Counted from the first letter of the stretch, positions 46,704 to 59,013 are shown. The stretch: DNA of 64,000 bases from Hyparrhenia diplandra (GCA_015847255.1 JADLZK010002592.1:59767-123766), one strand, 5' to 3'. Notes: generated by a model from the sequence alone, not told the origin. Program-made: numbers and translations.

Positions 46704-47692
46704 GGTTGGTTGTTGACTTGTTTCCTTCTTCTTTCTAGATGAAAGCCGGAGAGCCGTGACTTCAGTTTTCTGTGTTTTAGTTTGTTTGTGAGCTGCAAGT
46801 GATGATGTTGAGAGGCTACCCGACCTCGAATTTATAGGCCACAAGACCGGGCGGGAGGGAAATGGTTGGGTAAGGGACAAGGCCATGAGCACGGTGAGTG
46901 CGATGTTGCAAGATGCGTCTGTGGAGCACGATTTGGATTAGATTCTCGATGGGGGCTGATTATCCGCACATGCGGTGCCGGGTCGTGGTGCTTTTTCGGT
47001 GCTTGGATTGGACATAACCCTTTTGCCGGTGTTGTGGGGAAGCGGCACGAGGACCCCATGTTTGTTGGGACCTGGAACCAACGTGCAGTGTGAAGGCCAG
47101 AAATGTTCAGCTGCGGTTGTGCCACTGCCATCAGATACATCAGCAGATAAGCTCGGCTTTATATCGAAGCGGGGTGATAACGATCCCTTATTTGCTTTCG
47201 CATCGCACACAAGGCACGCCCGAGCAAGATGGAGACGGGGGGATCATGGATCGAAAGTGTGTCAATCGACGGCAACGCTTCAAGAATAGCAATAGAATAG
47301 AAGAACTGGAATGTAGATAACTTCAATTAGCTGCTGTGAAATAGAGGTCTCATGATGTGCAAGTGATCCGCTGCAGACCGCAAACTGAAAAGGCGATAAA
47401 GCTGTCGAGCAACTTGTCTGGCCCGCTGGAGAGGCTTAATCTGGTCGCTCAGAGACAATGTGCTGTGGGCACAGAAACTTTCAGATATCTTGACATAGAA
47501 CATATAACAATTTGTAACTGACGGTTCGGACCCAATTTCCATGTGGTCTTCATGGCCTATGAGGCATTGCAGTATGGCAGCACATTGTGATATCCTTGCA
47601 TCCCAGGCATTGCTACTGGTGGATCCAATAAGTGCCAAACAGATGGCCCCAGAGCAAGCTAATCAAAACCACACTATTTTCTCCTTGCAGCA

Positions 47693-48106
47693 ATGCATGT
47701 GGCAAGGAAGTGGCAAAGGATAGCCGCTCTTACAAGGAAGGGAGTCATGCCGATCCCGGTGAAAGAAAGTGAAGGATCGTGCAGCACTTCGACGTTGGAG
47801 GTTGGCAAAGGACACTGTGTTATGTACTCGGCTGACGGGCAGCGGTTCGAGGTCCCGCTGGCTTACCTCGTCACTGTGGTCTTCGGCGAGCTCCTAATGC
47901 TGTCCCAAGAAGAGTTTGGGTTCGCCAGCGATGACGGCAAGATCACACTGCCGTGTGACGCCACGGTGATGGAGTATGTGATGTGTTTGCTTAGAAGGGA
48001 TGCCTCCGAAGAGGTTGTGAGAGCCTTCCTGGGCTCCATGGCCAAGCCATGCCACACCGTCAGCGGCGTGGCACCATGGAACCAGCGGCTAGCTGTTTGT
48101 GTATGA
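47693..48106 (+). CDS. SAUR copy 4 (pair B, plus), open frame with replaced N-terminus
   Basis: An uninterrupted frame of 137 residues with a full SAUR domain: RFEVPLAYLVTVVFGELLML, SQEEFGFASDDGKITLPCDA, VMEYVMCLLRRDASEEVVRA. Compared with copies 2 and 8, a deletion has removed the TATA box, the 5' UTR and the first ten codons (MISAKRLVQM). It joins upstream ttgcagcaatgca directly to tgtggcaaggaagtgg. The ATG now used comes from the upstream sequence, giving MHVARKWQR. SAUR proteins inhibit PP2C.D phosphatases, so plasma-membrane H+-ATPase stays active and cells expand. Whether this copy is transcribed without its promoter is doubtful. Confidence 0.72.
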   Translation: MHVARKWQRIAALTRKGVMPIPVKESEGSCSTSTLEVGKGHCVMYSADGQRFEVPLAYLVTVVFGELLMLSQEEFGFASDDGKITLPCDATVMEYVMCLLRRDASEEVVRAFLGSMAKPCHTVSGVAPWNQRLAVCV

Positions 48107-49465
48107 CTTAATTAATAGCTTTGATGTATATATTTTTTTAAGGTTGAATTAGAATCATAAGGAATTATATGAAATGAAGAACAGATTATATTATATGACA
48201 AATCTACCCATGTTTGCAATCCTGGTGACTAAGATTCTTGGTTTCTTTTCTTTCAGAAGTTCTGAACTCGTCTTGTTTATTGAATAGTAGGGAGTCATTC
48301 GGTCCAAAAGAATGTTACTATAGATCACATATATGTTGAACTATTTTGAGATTAATACCTGTAAATTTATTGTAAATATTTTTAATAGGTATGATTCTAA
48401 ATAGGTATGTTATGAAAATATGTTCCGTGATAAATTGAATGATAATTATTTTATGTAGTAAGTATTGGTATTTTTTTAATATAATTTTGGTAATGTTAAG
48501 ATGGTTTGACTTAGCATTATAACTAGAAGTTCATTCTTTTAAGGACAGAGAGTAGAAGGAAAAATCATAACCCCATCACAAATAAACAACACTAAAAACG
48601 ATTTTTACAAATGCCTCCATTTTTTTGACAAACAAGGTTGTATCAAAGAGAGCCTTTTGGCCTCTAGAAATTCTTTTTAGAGGAAGCTGAAACAGCCTTT
48701 AGAAATACGCTCTGTTTTTAGGTAACAGGCTATTCATTGCATCTAGAAATAGAGAATTTCTAAATACGGTTAGATATTCCACCCATCTCTACAATTCTAC
48801 GGGTGGTTATCTATTTGGCGTGCCTCCAAAAAATATGTGTAGCACAGTAAAATTTAAGTTTTGAAATTGTTGGTTGAATATAAACTTTATGTCAAAGTTT
48901 TAGTACTCGAAGAGATGTGCAACTTTCTAGTTGATGACATTTTCATCTAAAATCGTTAAAGGCCCAAATTTGGATTTACGTTTTCATAATTTGAAATTCA
49001 ATTTTTAAGTGTCAAAAAGTGATCTGAGATGGAGAAATGAAACCAAAGTTTTCATACTCAAAGAGATCTGCAACTTTGTGGTTTACTACATTTTTATTTG
49101 AAAACATTTAGTGATGCCCTTCTTACTTGACTCCAGGAACGACCAAGGTGATTGGTCAGTGCGGCTAGGATCGATGCTACACCGCCATACCACTACATCG
49201 ATCGACCTCACGCTCATACTGCACCAATGGCTGATGGAATCCAAGGTATGTGATACCTGATGTTATGTGTTGTGTTCATTTGCGACTAGACTAGATCTTC
49301 CCTTTGTGATTATCTTGATCTAATAGCAACCTCTCAGATTTTTATTTTGAACAAACAACCTCTCATTTGATTTGAAGTCAGAGTTCTGAATAAACACTGT
49401 TGCCATGTAATGTAAGTAGTCCTCACAATTTTCATAAGCCAATTATATCCGGGAAACATATGTAA
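48107..49465. other. AT-rich spacer between SAUR pairs B and C
   Basis: No gene. The left kilobase is unlike the other spacers of the array (private AT-rich insertion). The array-type spacer resumes at about 49.32 kb. Confidence 0.5.
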
Positions 49466-49689
49466 GGGGCTGTTTGTTACTAGCCTTAACTTCCACGCCT
49501 CATCTTTGGTGGCCACAGAAAACTGAGGAAGCAGTTTGGTTGGTATTTAATGTTAGGCTCGCCACAGGCTTTTCAGTTAACTACAGCAGAATTTCTCGCC
49601 ACAACCGTGGCAGAGTTTTTCCTCGCCACACTCTATGGCGCCGCCGAACCTCAGCATGGCAGCATGTGGCTGGAAATCGAAACAGCCCC
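49466..49689. mobile_element. Tourist-like (PIF/Harbinger) MITE in the SAUR spacer
   Basis: The termini ggggctgttt and aaacagcccc are perfect inverted repeats, flanked by TAA (49463-49465 and 49690-49692). At 224 bp, it interrupts the array spacer only in unit C, so it inserted after the array was formed. Confidence 0.85.
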
Positions 49690-49831
49690 TAAGTAGTCTA
49701 TCTAGCTTCTTGTACTTGTAACACCTTACTTGATCAGTTGCAGCCTAGCAGGATCGGTGGCTCTGAATAATACTTATCTATTTGATATCTTTGCTCTACT
49801 AGTACTACTACCTACACTACACTGAACAGCA

Positions 49832-50269
49832 CTAAGCAGCAACCTGATGGCTGGCTTCTACACAAGGCGTGGCACCAGCGGATGGCATAGTGGCACGACA
49901 TCGCCATGGTGCTAAGGGAAAGCCTGCTCTGGCTTCGGCAGAGGCCTCTCCCCGAGCAAACACATGGCGTACTCCATGACCGCGCGTTGCGGGGAGCGTG
50001 ATCCCGCCGTCGACGCCCGTGAAACCCGAACTCTTCACCGTGACACTTGCAGGAGCTCCCCAAAGACCGCCCGTGCTAAGCCCGCGGCGGCACTCGAACC
50101 GCGCTCCGTCGGGCCGCGGTACGGTGTGCAAGTGGCCCTTGTTCGCTATGGAGCTGCTGCACTCGTCGCCTTCCTTTTCTTGCCGCACCCGTGTGAGGCG
50201 CTTTCCTCCCTTGTGCAGCCATCTTCGCCACATCTTGGCCAGATGAGCAATCCTCTTGGCGCTGATCAT
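49832..50269 (-). pseudogene. SAUR copy 5 (pair C, minus), frame-shifted
   Basis: It starts MISAKRIAHLAKMWRRWLHK at 50269. Base losses displace the core (SSGFTGVDGGITLP for EEFGFTG..ITLP, and FECRRGLSTGGLWGAP for the FEVPLA..LSTVVF block). The open frame of 145 codons is therefore mostly not SAUR protein. The TATA-like ctataaattc (minus) is near 50400. Confidence 0.72.
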
Positions 50270-51148
50270 GGTTGGTTCTTGCGACTTGTTTCCTTCTTCT
50301 TTCGGATTGAAAGCTGGAGAGCTGTGACTTCAGTTCTTTGTGTGTTTTAGTTTGTTTGTGAGCTGCAAGTGATGATGTTCGGAGGCTACCCGACCCTGAA
50401 TTTATAGGCCACAGGACTGCTGGAGAGAAATGGTTGGGCAAGGGACAAGGCCACGAGCACGGTGGATCGCGATGTTGCAAGACGCGTCTGCGAGCATGGT
50501 TTGGATGAGATTCTGATGGGGCAAGTGTCTAGCACATGCTGCTGCCGCTTGTGGTGTGTTTTCGGTGCTTGGATTGGAGCCATGCCAAGTGGTGTTGCGG
50601 GGAAGCGGCCGCGATGACCCCATGTTTGTTGTGTCATCAGATACATCGGGAGATCTGCTTGGGTTTAGTTCAGATCCGAGTAATGAGGATTTCTTGTTTC
50701 CTTCAAGACTGAAAACAAGGGATACCCACAGCAAACTGAGGACAGAGCAGCATGGACTGGGTGTCTCAATCAGATGGCAATGGCATGATGCGAAATAGAG
50801 CTCACATGATGTGCTACTGATCCAGCTGCAGACCGCAAGTTGAGGAGGCGATAAAGTTGTCGAGCAACTTTCAGATATCTTGAGATAGACCGTATAAGAA
50901 TTGGTACTGCTAGTTTTGGACCCAATCTGCATGTGCTCTTCATGGCCCATGATGCATAGCAATATGGCAGCAAATTGTGACATCCTAGTCACTCAGGCAT
51001 TGCTACTGGTGGATCCAACAAGTTCTGAACATATGGCCCCAGAGCAATGTAATCAATACCACACACCGTCTTCTCCTTGCAGCACTGCATGTTCTAAGTG
51101 GGCTTGTCTAAGGAATTGCCCTGCTCTTTCTTCTCCTTCGTTGTCACC

Positions 51149-51155
51149 TATAAAT
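51149..51155 (+). promoter_or_regulatory. TATA box of SAUR copy 6
   Basis: tataaat in the shared context cacctataaatgcatcagc. The promoter is kept although the gene has lost its start. Confidence 0.65.
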
Positions 51156-51259
51156 GCATCAGCTTAGCAGCAACTCTTCATCAGTCCATCAGCAAGCTAA
51201 GTATTACACCAACTGAACACCACCTGATACAATGGCTCCCTAAATTTCAGTCAGGAAAG

Positions 51260-51667
51260 GAGAGCCGTCAACCAAGAAAGTGGGAAAAGAATAGCCTATC
51301 TTATGAGGAGGGTCATGCTGATCGTGGGCGAAAGAAAGCGAAGGATCGTGCAGCACAGCTTGACGCCGGTGGTTGGCAAAGGATACTGCATTTGTGTACT
51401 CGGCCGACGGGCAGCGGTTCGAGCCGCTGGCTTACCTCGCACGGTGGTCTTGGCGAGCTCCTAATGCTGTTCCAACAAGAGTTTTGGTTCGCGCGGCGGC
51501 GACAGCAAGATCATACCGCCTTGTGACACCACGGTGATGGAGTATGTGATGTGTTTGCTTAGAAGAGGTGCCTCTGAAGAGGTTGTGAGAGCCTTCCTGA
51601 GCTCCATGGCCAAGCCATGCCACACTGTCAGCGGCGTGGCACCATGGAACCAGCTTTTTGTGTATGA
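51260..51667 (+). pseudogene. SAUR copy 6 (pair C, plus), start lost and frame-shifted
   Basis: Compared with copy 2, the bases holding the start codon and about ten codons are deleted between gccgtcaacca and agaaagtggg. The remainder matches SAUR in pieces: FEPLAYLARW-like remnants, QEFWFARRR, and an intact end MEYVMCLLRRGASEEVVRAF with GVAPWNQ. Several bases are missing in the core. Confidence 0.75.
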
Positions 51668-52936
51668 CTTATTAGCCGTGAGTTGTGTGAGTTGTTGCAA
51701 CAAGTTAGGTGGAGTGGAACACTCCCTAAGTTGACTTATTATGGCGAGTGTGAATGATGTATATCAAAAACCGGGTTCTTACCTTTTTTCTTAAATTGAC
51801 AAAGCTTTTAGTCCTTTCTAAAAAAAAAAAATAAAAAAAATTCTGTGATGATGTATATAGTTCTTTTCTTAAGTTGTACTAGAATCATAGGGAATATTCT
51901 TAGTTTCCTTTGTGTTTTCCATTGTCCTAAAAAGAATACACTACTTATTAATGAATCAAACTCTGAAGTTGATATAAAATATATAAAAGAAATACTACAC
52001 TCTCTCTCTCCATTCCAAATTATAAGTTGTTCTCGCTTTTTTAATACATAGTAAACATAAATACATATATCTAGATGCATAAACCTATGTACCTAGAAAA
52101 TACATTTATAATTAGAATGGAGGTGGTAATATTTTTTCACTATAATGCAGAGTAAGTATGGTTAGATTAATAATATAATATTATTTAATAAACATATTTA
52201 GAGATACAAATGTATATTATTTTATTAACAGTAAAATATACTCTGGTCCTTGAACTTGTCTGTCATATCATTTAGGTCCCTTTAACTCTTAAAATGTATT
52301 TTTATATAGGTGTGTAAACTTGTTTTTGCGTGTCATCTAAGTTCTAAACTTTCAAAAATGCTACTTTAGGTCAAGGTCCTCACACCTGACTCAGTGTATC
52401 ATTCGGGTCCTTGAATTCACTATATGTTGTGTTATTTAGGTCCAAATAGACTCAATCTACTTCGTGTAAGATATCATACGCCACGACAGTTGAACCACAC
52501 CTCACATCCTTGATTTAGGTTCATCTAGTAACTATCATTCACAGGACATGCGAAATTGCAAATGAAACTCTGAGTGTGTGCATCATGTCACCCATCACAT
52601 GCAAATGAAACACTGACCAGAAAGGCCTTTACATTCAGCCAACAAAACTGATAGAAAAACTCTGAATATTATTTTTTAAGCAAAAGCAAAACTCTGAATA
52701 TTGCAGCAATTTTCCAACTGGAAATGAAAAATGCACGATGGCACTGTGTGGTTCAGCTGGAGGGCATTGTGGATTCAGAAAATTGTGCTGAAGAATTTTA
52801 TCTGCCTGAAATTAAGCTCTTATGTGCTCAGTGAACAAGAACACTGACGCTAACTTGCTAAGTCGCTACATTCCTTGATCGTTTGCAGGATCAAAAGGAT
52901 CTGAATAACACCTCTCTTCGTCCTACTATCTAAATT
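51668..52936. other. Spacer between SAUR pairs C and D
   Basis: AT-rich with a Stowaway MITE (51998-52126) and, at about 52231-52450, text such as ctctggtccttgaacttgtc and repeated atttaggtcc that resembles a Mutator-like terminal repeat. No gene. Confidence 0.45.
51998..52126. mobile_element. Stowaway-type MITE
   Basis: The ends ctctctctccattccaaat and attagaatggaggtgg are an imperfect inverted pair, with TA at 51996-51997 and 52127-52128. 129 bp, non-coding. Confidence 0.7.
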
Positions 52937-53371
52937 CTAAAGTGCTGAACTACTACTTACAGGCAGGCTACAGCTGCAACTAACAGCAAGCTGCCACATA
53001 CGGCGCCACGTGGTTTTGCAGAGTGGCACGACATTGCCATAGTGCTCAGGAATGCTTTTCTCCAGCTCCGAAGAGGCGCCCCTCTTCAGCAAGCACAGGG
53101 CGTACTCCATGACCATGGCATCACAGGGCAGTGTGATCTTGCTGTCGCTGCCCGTGAAGCCGAACTCCTCCTTGGACATCTGCAGGAGCTCCACGAAGAC
53201 TGTCGTCCCGAGGCACGCCAATGGCACCTCAAACCGTGCCCCGTCAGTCGTGTACACTGCGCAGTGGCCCTTTGCTGCCGTCCTCCAGGTAAGGCGCTTC
53301 CTCCCAAGCGCTGCCATCCCCTGCCACTTCTTGGCCAGCTGAGAGATCCTCTTGGTGCTGATCATATTCAT
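52937..53371 (-). CDS. SAUR copy 7 (pair D, minus), intact
   Basis: An open frame of 144 residues. The first ATG (53371) gives MNMISTKRISQLAKKWQGMA; the second (53365) matches the start of the other copies and is equally possible. The SAUR domain is complete and in frame: RFEVPLACLGTTVFVELLQM, SKEEFGFTGSDSKITLPCDA, VMEYALCLLKRGAS. The Ser-rich tail differs from the other copies. A TATA-like ctatatattc lies at about 53481-53490 (minus). It is divergent with copy 8 over 1.15 kb. Like other SAURs it should inhibit PP2C.D phosphatases and promote acid growth. This is family knowledge. Confidence 0.85.
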   Translation of the reverse strand: MNMISTKRISQLAKKWQGMAALGRKRLTWRTAAKGHCAVYTTDGARFEVPLACLGTTVFVELLQMSKEEFGFTGSDSKITLPCDAMVMEYALCLLKRGASSELEKSIPEHYGNVVPLCKTTWRRMWQLAVSCSCSLPVSSSSAL

Positions 53372-54365
53372 GTTAGTTCTCTTCTCTTTCTTGGCTGGAT
53401 TGCTGGAAACTGGAGAAGTAGCTAGAGAGCTCTGAGTTGAGAACTCGAGATTGTGATGCTGTTGTGAGGCCACTTGACCTGAATATATAGCGCACTCGAA
53501 CTCGAGGGGAATGCATGGTTGGGCAAGGAGGGACAAGGCCATGAGGACGGTGAGTGCGATGTTGCAAGACGCGTCTGCGAGTACGCGTGATGTCGATCTG
53601 GATGAGACTCTGATGGTGCCATGGAGGCAGAGTGTTTGGTGCGTGATTAGCCCGGTGCCGGTGCTGACTGCTAACTGAATGCTCGTGGTGTGCTCCGTGT
53701 TGGCGTGCCATGCCGAGCGGTGTCGTCGCTGGGAAGTGGCACGAGGACCCCATGTTTGTTGGGGCCAACGTGGAGCATGAGGGCCAGGTTTGTTCAGAAA
53801 CTGGTGCAATTGTCTCCAGCAAGTGCCAACCTCACATTGCTTCTGCTCGCAACACTGCATGTTCTGACCTCATGGCCTTGCCTCTTGCCTCTCTGAGATG
53901 GTGATTGCACCTGTCTGCATCGTCTACTGAACAAGATTGTATAGGACGGGAGCGGACAACTGTCAGTCACGCTATATGTCTCAGTATATCTCACCCAAAA
54001 TCCATTCCCAGATTTCTTGCTATCTCAGTGAAGGGATCACATAGAATTTGTCCTGACACGTTGGTCCCAGTTTTCATGTGGTGATCACGAGGCGTGCTTC
54101 TTGGACTCGACTGGCCACTATGGCAGCGCATTGTGATATCCAACTACTACTGAACTATCCAAGCACGCCCAACAATGCTGCACTAGTGGCTCCAACGAGT
54201 GCCAACACAGATGGCCCATAGAAATCCAATCAAATTAAATCACTCTTGCTTTCTCTTGCAAGTTACAACGCTCCATGTTCAGAGCTCGTGGCCTTGTCCC
54301 TTGCCAGCCGGGTGGATAGCTGCACTTGAACGGCACGCAGCATGCTTCTCTTTCCCTTCATCACC

Positions 54366-54372
54366 TATAAAT
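54366..54372 (+). promoter_or_regulatory. TATA box of SAUR copy 8
   Basis: tataaat in cacctataaatccaccag, about 155 bp before the ATG, the same context as copies 2 and 6. Confidence 0.7.
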
Positions 54373-54521
54373 CCACCAGTTCAGCTCCAAAACTTGATCA
54401 GTCCATCGGCAAGAGAAGCACTACACCAACTCAGCAAGTAAGCTCAACACCACCTGTGAGAATACAATACAAAACTGAAGTTCTCTGAACGAACTTGTAG
54501 TTCTAGCCAGGAGACGGAAAC

Positions 54522-54968
54522 ATGGTCAGCGCCAAGAGACTTGTTCAAATGGCGAACAAGTGGCAGAGGATGGCTGCCATGGCAAGGAGGCGGATCGCAC
54601 TAACGACGCCGATGAAAGGATCCACCGAGGGATCATCGTGCAGCACTTCGCCGGTGGCCGGAAAGGGCCGCTGCGTGGTGTACTCGGCAGACGGCAGGCG
54701 GTTCGAAGTCCCGCTGGCATACCTCAGCACCGCCATCTTCGGCGTGATCCTGAGCATGTCGCAAGAGGAGTTCGGGTTCGCCGGTGACGATGGCAGGATC
54801 ATGGTGCCCTGTGACGCCACCGTCATGGAGTACGTGATGTGTTTGCTTAGAAGAGATGCATCGGAAGAGGTGGTGAGGGCGTTCCTAATAAGCTCCATGG
54901 TGAAGCCTTGCCACTGTGGAAATGGCTTGGCGCAATCCAAAGGAGTTAGCCAGCAAGCTGTGTTCTAG
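54522..54968 (+). CDS. SAUR copy 8 (pair D, plus), intact
   Basis: An open frame of 148 residues, MVSAKRLVQMANKWQRMAAM onward. The SAUR domain is complete: RFEVPLAYLSTAIFGVILSM, SQEEFGFAGDDGRIMVPCDA, VMEYVMCLLRRDASEEVVRA, then a short variable tail. It is intronless, as usual for SAURs. It has a normal TATA box and leader and is the best-preserved plus-strand member of the array. The type resembles the SAUR36-like, C-terminally extended group, which I infer from the N-terminal SAKRLVQMA..WQR block. Confidence 0.88.
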   Translation: MVSAKRLVQMANKWQRMAAMARRRIALTTPMKGSTEGSSCSTSPVAGKGRCVVYSADGRRFEVPLAYLSTAIFGVILSMSQEEFGFAGDDGRIMVPCDATVMEYVMCLLRRDASEEVVRAFLISSMVKPCHCGNGLAQSKGVSQQAVF

Positions 54969-57208
54969 CTTCCGAGGATCAGCAGTTTAGGCTGTTTAGC
55001 ACTTAGATTGTTTTATCATTCTTCAATGATAATGTAAACATTTACATTGTGAGAGACCGGAAATGAAACATTTTTTTTTTTTTGAAAGAAACCGGAAATG
55101 AAACATAGTATGCAGTATATTTGTTGGCTTCCTCCAACAGTTCCAATATCTTGCTCCTAAAAGCTAGAAGACAGTTTTGCATTCGAAATCTCTAAGGGCT
55201 TCTTTGGTTCTTTTCCCTAACGACGCCGTGCTAGTGCATAGACGACGTCTGATGGGGCTAAAATCCATGGGACCCCAAACCCTGCACAGCCTTCCTTGGG
55301 CTACAGGCCAACCTGGCTGGGCAGGGTAATCGTGAACTCCAGGCATAGCAGCGTAAGGTGGCGGTGGCTTCATTCAGAACCAGAGGAACAGAAGGTGTCG
55401 GTAACTTGAGGGTAGCTAACCTTGGCAGTTTCATATGATGCTGCTGCTGCTCTGTCACTTGCACATTATTTTCTTGTTGATGCAGCTGATGTCGCTTTCC
55501 TTGAATTAACTTGTTTTCTCCCTGTCAGAACAAATCTTGACGATACACGTAATGGCCTGAATGTCAGGGTTCGTGCTACCCTTGGCGCCATATAATTCTT
55601 GTCAGTGAAGTACTTGATTTTAGGGTCACAAAAGGGTTAGTTCAGACCAAGGACTTCGTGTGTTTCATTCTTTCCAAATATCGCCACAGAAGTCTGCTTG
55701 GCCTTCACAATGTATACCTTCAGAAGAGAAAACGGATACTTGTCCTCCAAATTTAAAATTTGTACCAAATGAAAAACTTCGAGACGCTGCGCATTTCCAA
55801 TCATAGAGTCAATTAAATCTGCAGAAAATATGAAAGCAAGAGAAAAACATCCATAAGAAGGCTTAACCCTTGCATTGCAAATGAGGTACAGGCATGGAGA
55901 TGAGTGCCTACAGCTCTGTTAAAATCAAACTGAAAAAATGTAAAAAAGATAGAGGCTAATGTTAGATAATCTTGTTTTGCTGGGACAGAAGGTTGACAAT
56001 AGGTAAATTCCTTGCTGTCCACTGCTGGCCTTGCACAGAAGCCTGCAAGCAATTGTAGTGTAATTTCCTTTAGAAGTGCATAGGAACATCTAGTAGGCTG
56101 AATAGCAGAAAGCCACTAGGGCTATTTTATGTACTCTCTTTCAACTATAAATAAGATGTAGGAAGCACCAGCAAGATGCAGCTTACAGCAGCCCCAAACA
56201 GCATCCTCCATCTCTGTAGATGTGTAGTGCAGCAGCAGCCTAACAGCTGCATAGTTCCGTCTGCACTTCGAGCAGACTTGTGCGTGTGCTATGTGTGTGC
56301 TCTGTGCTCACTTTCTTCTACCTCTAGCCAAAGGGTGTTGTGTGGGTGCTGCCGTGCTGGTGAGCTAGCTCCTCACCTGTGGGGAAGATCAAGGGCAAAC
56401 AGCCATTGTATTTAAGTCTACTGCATATGACACTGAGAAAAGTTCAAATAATGGCTAAGCAATAAACACACAAAAATGCATTACAGCTACGGACCAGACA
56501 ATCAACTGATATAACTTACCACTTGGGTTGATATAAGTTATCACGTGAGATGCAATATTGAACAGAATTCTCATTTTGGTCACAGGATTCAGACTCTTTC
56601 ACAGATTGTATTGACAAATGACAGGCTAGCAGCATAGGAAACTAGGAAAGCATGTAAGCACACGTTCAGGGAACAGTCTCATGAAGGAACAAAACCAAAT
56701 AACAACATGGAGAACATAATTGGTGGTGCTTTCTTGAGTAACTTCTGGTTCTCAAGTATTGGACGTCCCACATTAGTGACAACTGACAACTATATTTTTC
56801 AATACCATCATTTGATGCATATTGTATACATTAGTATTCTACATTGATCTTTGATACTTACATTGACTATTGAACATAGTGAAAGACAAAATATCCATTG
56901 GGAATCAACAAAACCTCCACCCGTAGCAGCCTTGCACATCCACATACATGTCCAACAATAAGTACTACTTATTTTAAAGAAAATTTAGGAATTCATAAAC
57001 TAATTTCTTTTGGCGTTTGATATGAAAGTCAGGGCCAAAGGATCAGAATGGTCGAGGCCTACCACCTGGTGGTGTTGGAGATGCTGCTGTCAATGGTGAG
57101 CCAAAGATGTTGTGTCCAGAAAGTAGAAACATAATAACTGCTAAATTTCAGTTATGAATAGTTATGTATTATAGTATTGGAGCATTGCAGTCAGAGATCA
57201 AACAATCG

Positions 57209-57413
57209 TTTTTTTTTTTTTTTTTTTTTTTGTGACTTTACAAGTTACTTCCTCCGTTTCAAATTGTAAAGTCTCTTTGACTTTTTGATACATCCATTTA
57301 GCTATGTATCTAGGTACAATAATGTATCTAGGTACAATAATATATGTAGATACATAGCAAAATGGATGCACCAAAAAATCAAAGCTTAATTTATAATTTT
57401 GGAACGGAGGGAG
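57209..57413. mobile_element. T run and Stowaway-type MITE in the FRL intron
   Basis: A 23-base T run (57209-57231) precedes a MITE at 57248-57413 with ends cttcctccgtttcaaattg and ttttggaacggagggag, flanked by TA (57246-57247, 57414-57415). Inside, tgtatctaggtacaataat is repeated twice. Confidence 0.8.
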
Positions 57414-58861
57414 TAATCGATTAGGCAAAGAAGGATACATAGCACCAGGTGTAACAAACATGTATGAGCTGAGTCAACAGGTCCTTAGTTTGCATCTTTT
57501 GTAGCTTTGCTACTTACACTATCTGCTAACAAAATTTCAAGGAAATCAAATTTGGAAAATTTAACATACCTTTGATTAGTACAAAGTCAAAAGATGCAGA
57601 ATAGTTCCTTGTTTCCCTACAAATATGATTTCTTTTATTCGGTCATACATGTTAAGGTATAATTATTAAAGGGTATCACGTAGTTTTTAGGTGTACATCT
57701 ACAATATTTCTACTGTGTGTATGCAATAGAAGATGAAAAAAAAAACTAACATTCTTGAACCATAAGAAAACTCTGGATGGCATGATCAGATGTTAAGCCT
57801 TTCCAAAACTAGTCACCACCGCATTATAACCACTATGGACGAACAACCTGCTTGCAAGAGGTAATTCTCATGCCTTTGCAGGAATGTTGTCTTCTGTAAT
57901 CAAGCATTTATGGCTATAAATGACATAAGAAAAATTGTACTAGCACTTTTAAATTAAATCAACCTAGTTTACAATACATTGTTGACAATTCAACAAAAAC
58001 CATATGCATGGCCTAACACATAGATTGAGCAGAATTGCAGAAATAAAAAAGATAACTAAGAACGGAGATAGATCCAAACTCGTGGCCTTGTCTGCAAACC
58101 CAAGACCCTCGCAAAGCTTGATACTGTTGTTCTTCTGACCTTTGCGAGGACCATAGCAAAGATATGATCGCATGGATATTGAATTCAGATACAATGTTGT
58201 ATGAGATGAGGAACTGGGAGAACGCCCCTAGCCAGCAATTCAAGTTCCCCACAACACTCTGGTCTGCCGATCATTTCCTTCCAATCCTTTGCCACCAGCT
58301 TGACCTCCTCTGTTGTGTCGCAGAATGTTTGGCAGATTCCATAGACAACAAACGAACAGCCTGATAAATTTACCCAACCTTGGAGCAATTGGATTTCTTG
58401 CTGGATAGGAGTAGCCTGACCATTTAAAGGACAAGTGCCGCCAGATCTGGGGCATGGTGAAGTGCGAAAAGCAACTTTTTATTGAAGGTGACGCTAACAC
58501 ATATCATGAACTTCGACCAATGTCCAAGCATCCATTCTCTCATAAGCTGCTACAGATTCCTTTCCCCTCTTGCAGGAAGCACTCTAAGCTGTTTCTCAGT
58601 CAATTTTTTTCTACCGTGTTCTCTTCAGTATCCTGCTCCTCTAGTCCTCTCGATCAGTCGATCCCCTACGCATAAACATCAAGCTCCTCCTCCCCTTCAA
58701 CCCTATTTGCCCTGCCCTGTAGAGACCTTGGTAGTCAGTGGTCACTCACCGCCTCTTCGTCGGCATCCCGCTTGCGCTTGTTATTCTCGCCGCCCTCTTT
58801 TATCTTTCTTGGCTTGATCGCCAATGTTGTCGTCGGCCTCCTTCATCTGCTTGTCGTTCTC

Positions 58862-58961
58862 TTCCTCTCTTCTTCCTCCTCCACCTCCTCTTCCTCTTCT
58901 TCCTCCACCTCTTCTTCTTCTTCTTCCTCCACCACCTCCTCTTCCTCTTCTTCCTCCACCA

Positions 58962-59013
<52 letters not shown>

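Noticed and set aside
53373..53860. In-frame upstream extension of SAUR copy 7
   Set aside because: The extension has no SAUR resemblance and runs through the TATA box and leader. The normal SAUR start is at 53371 or 53365.
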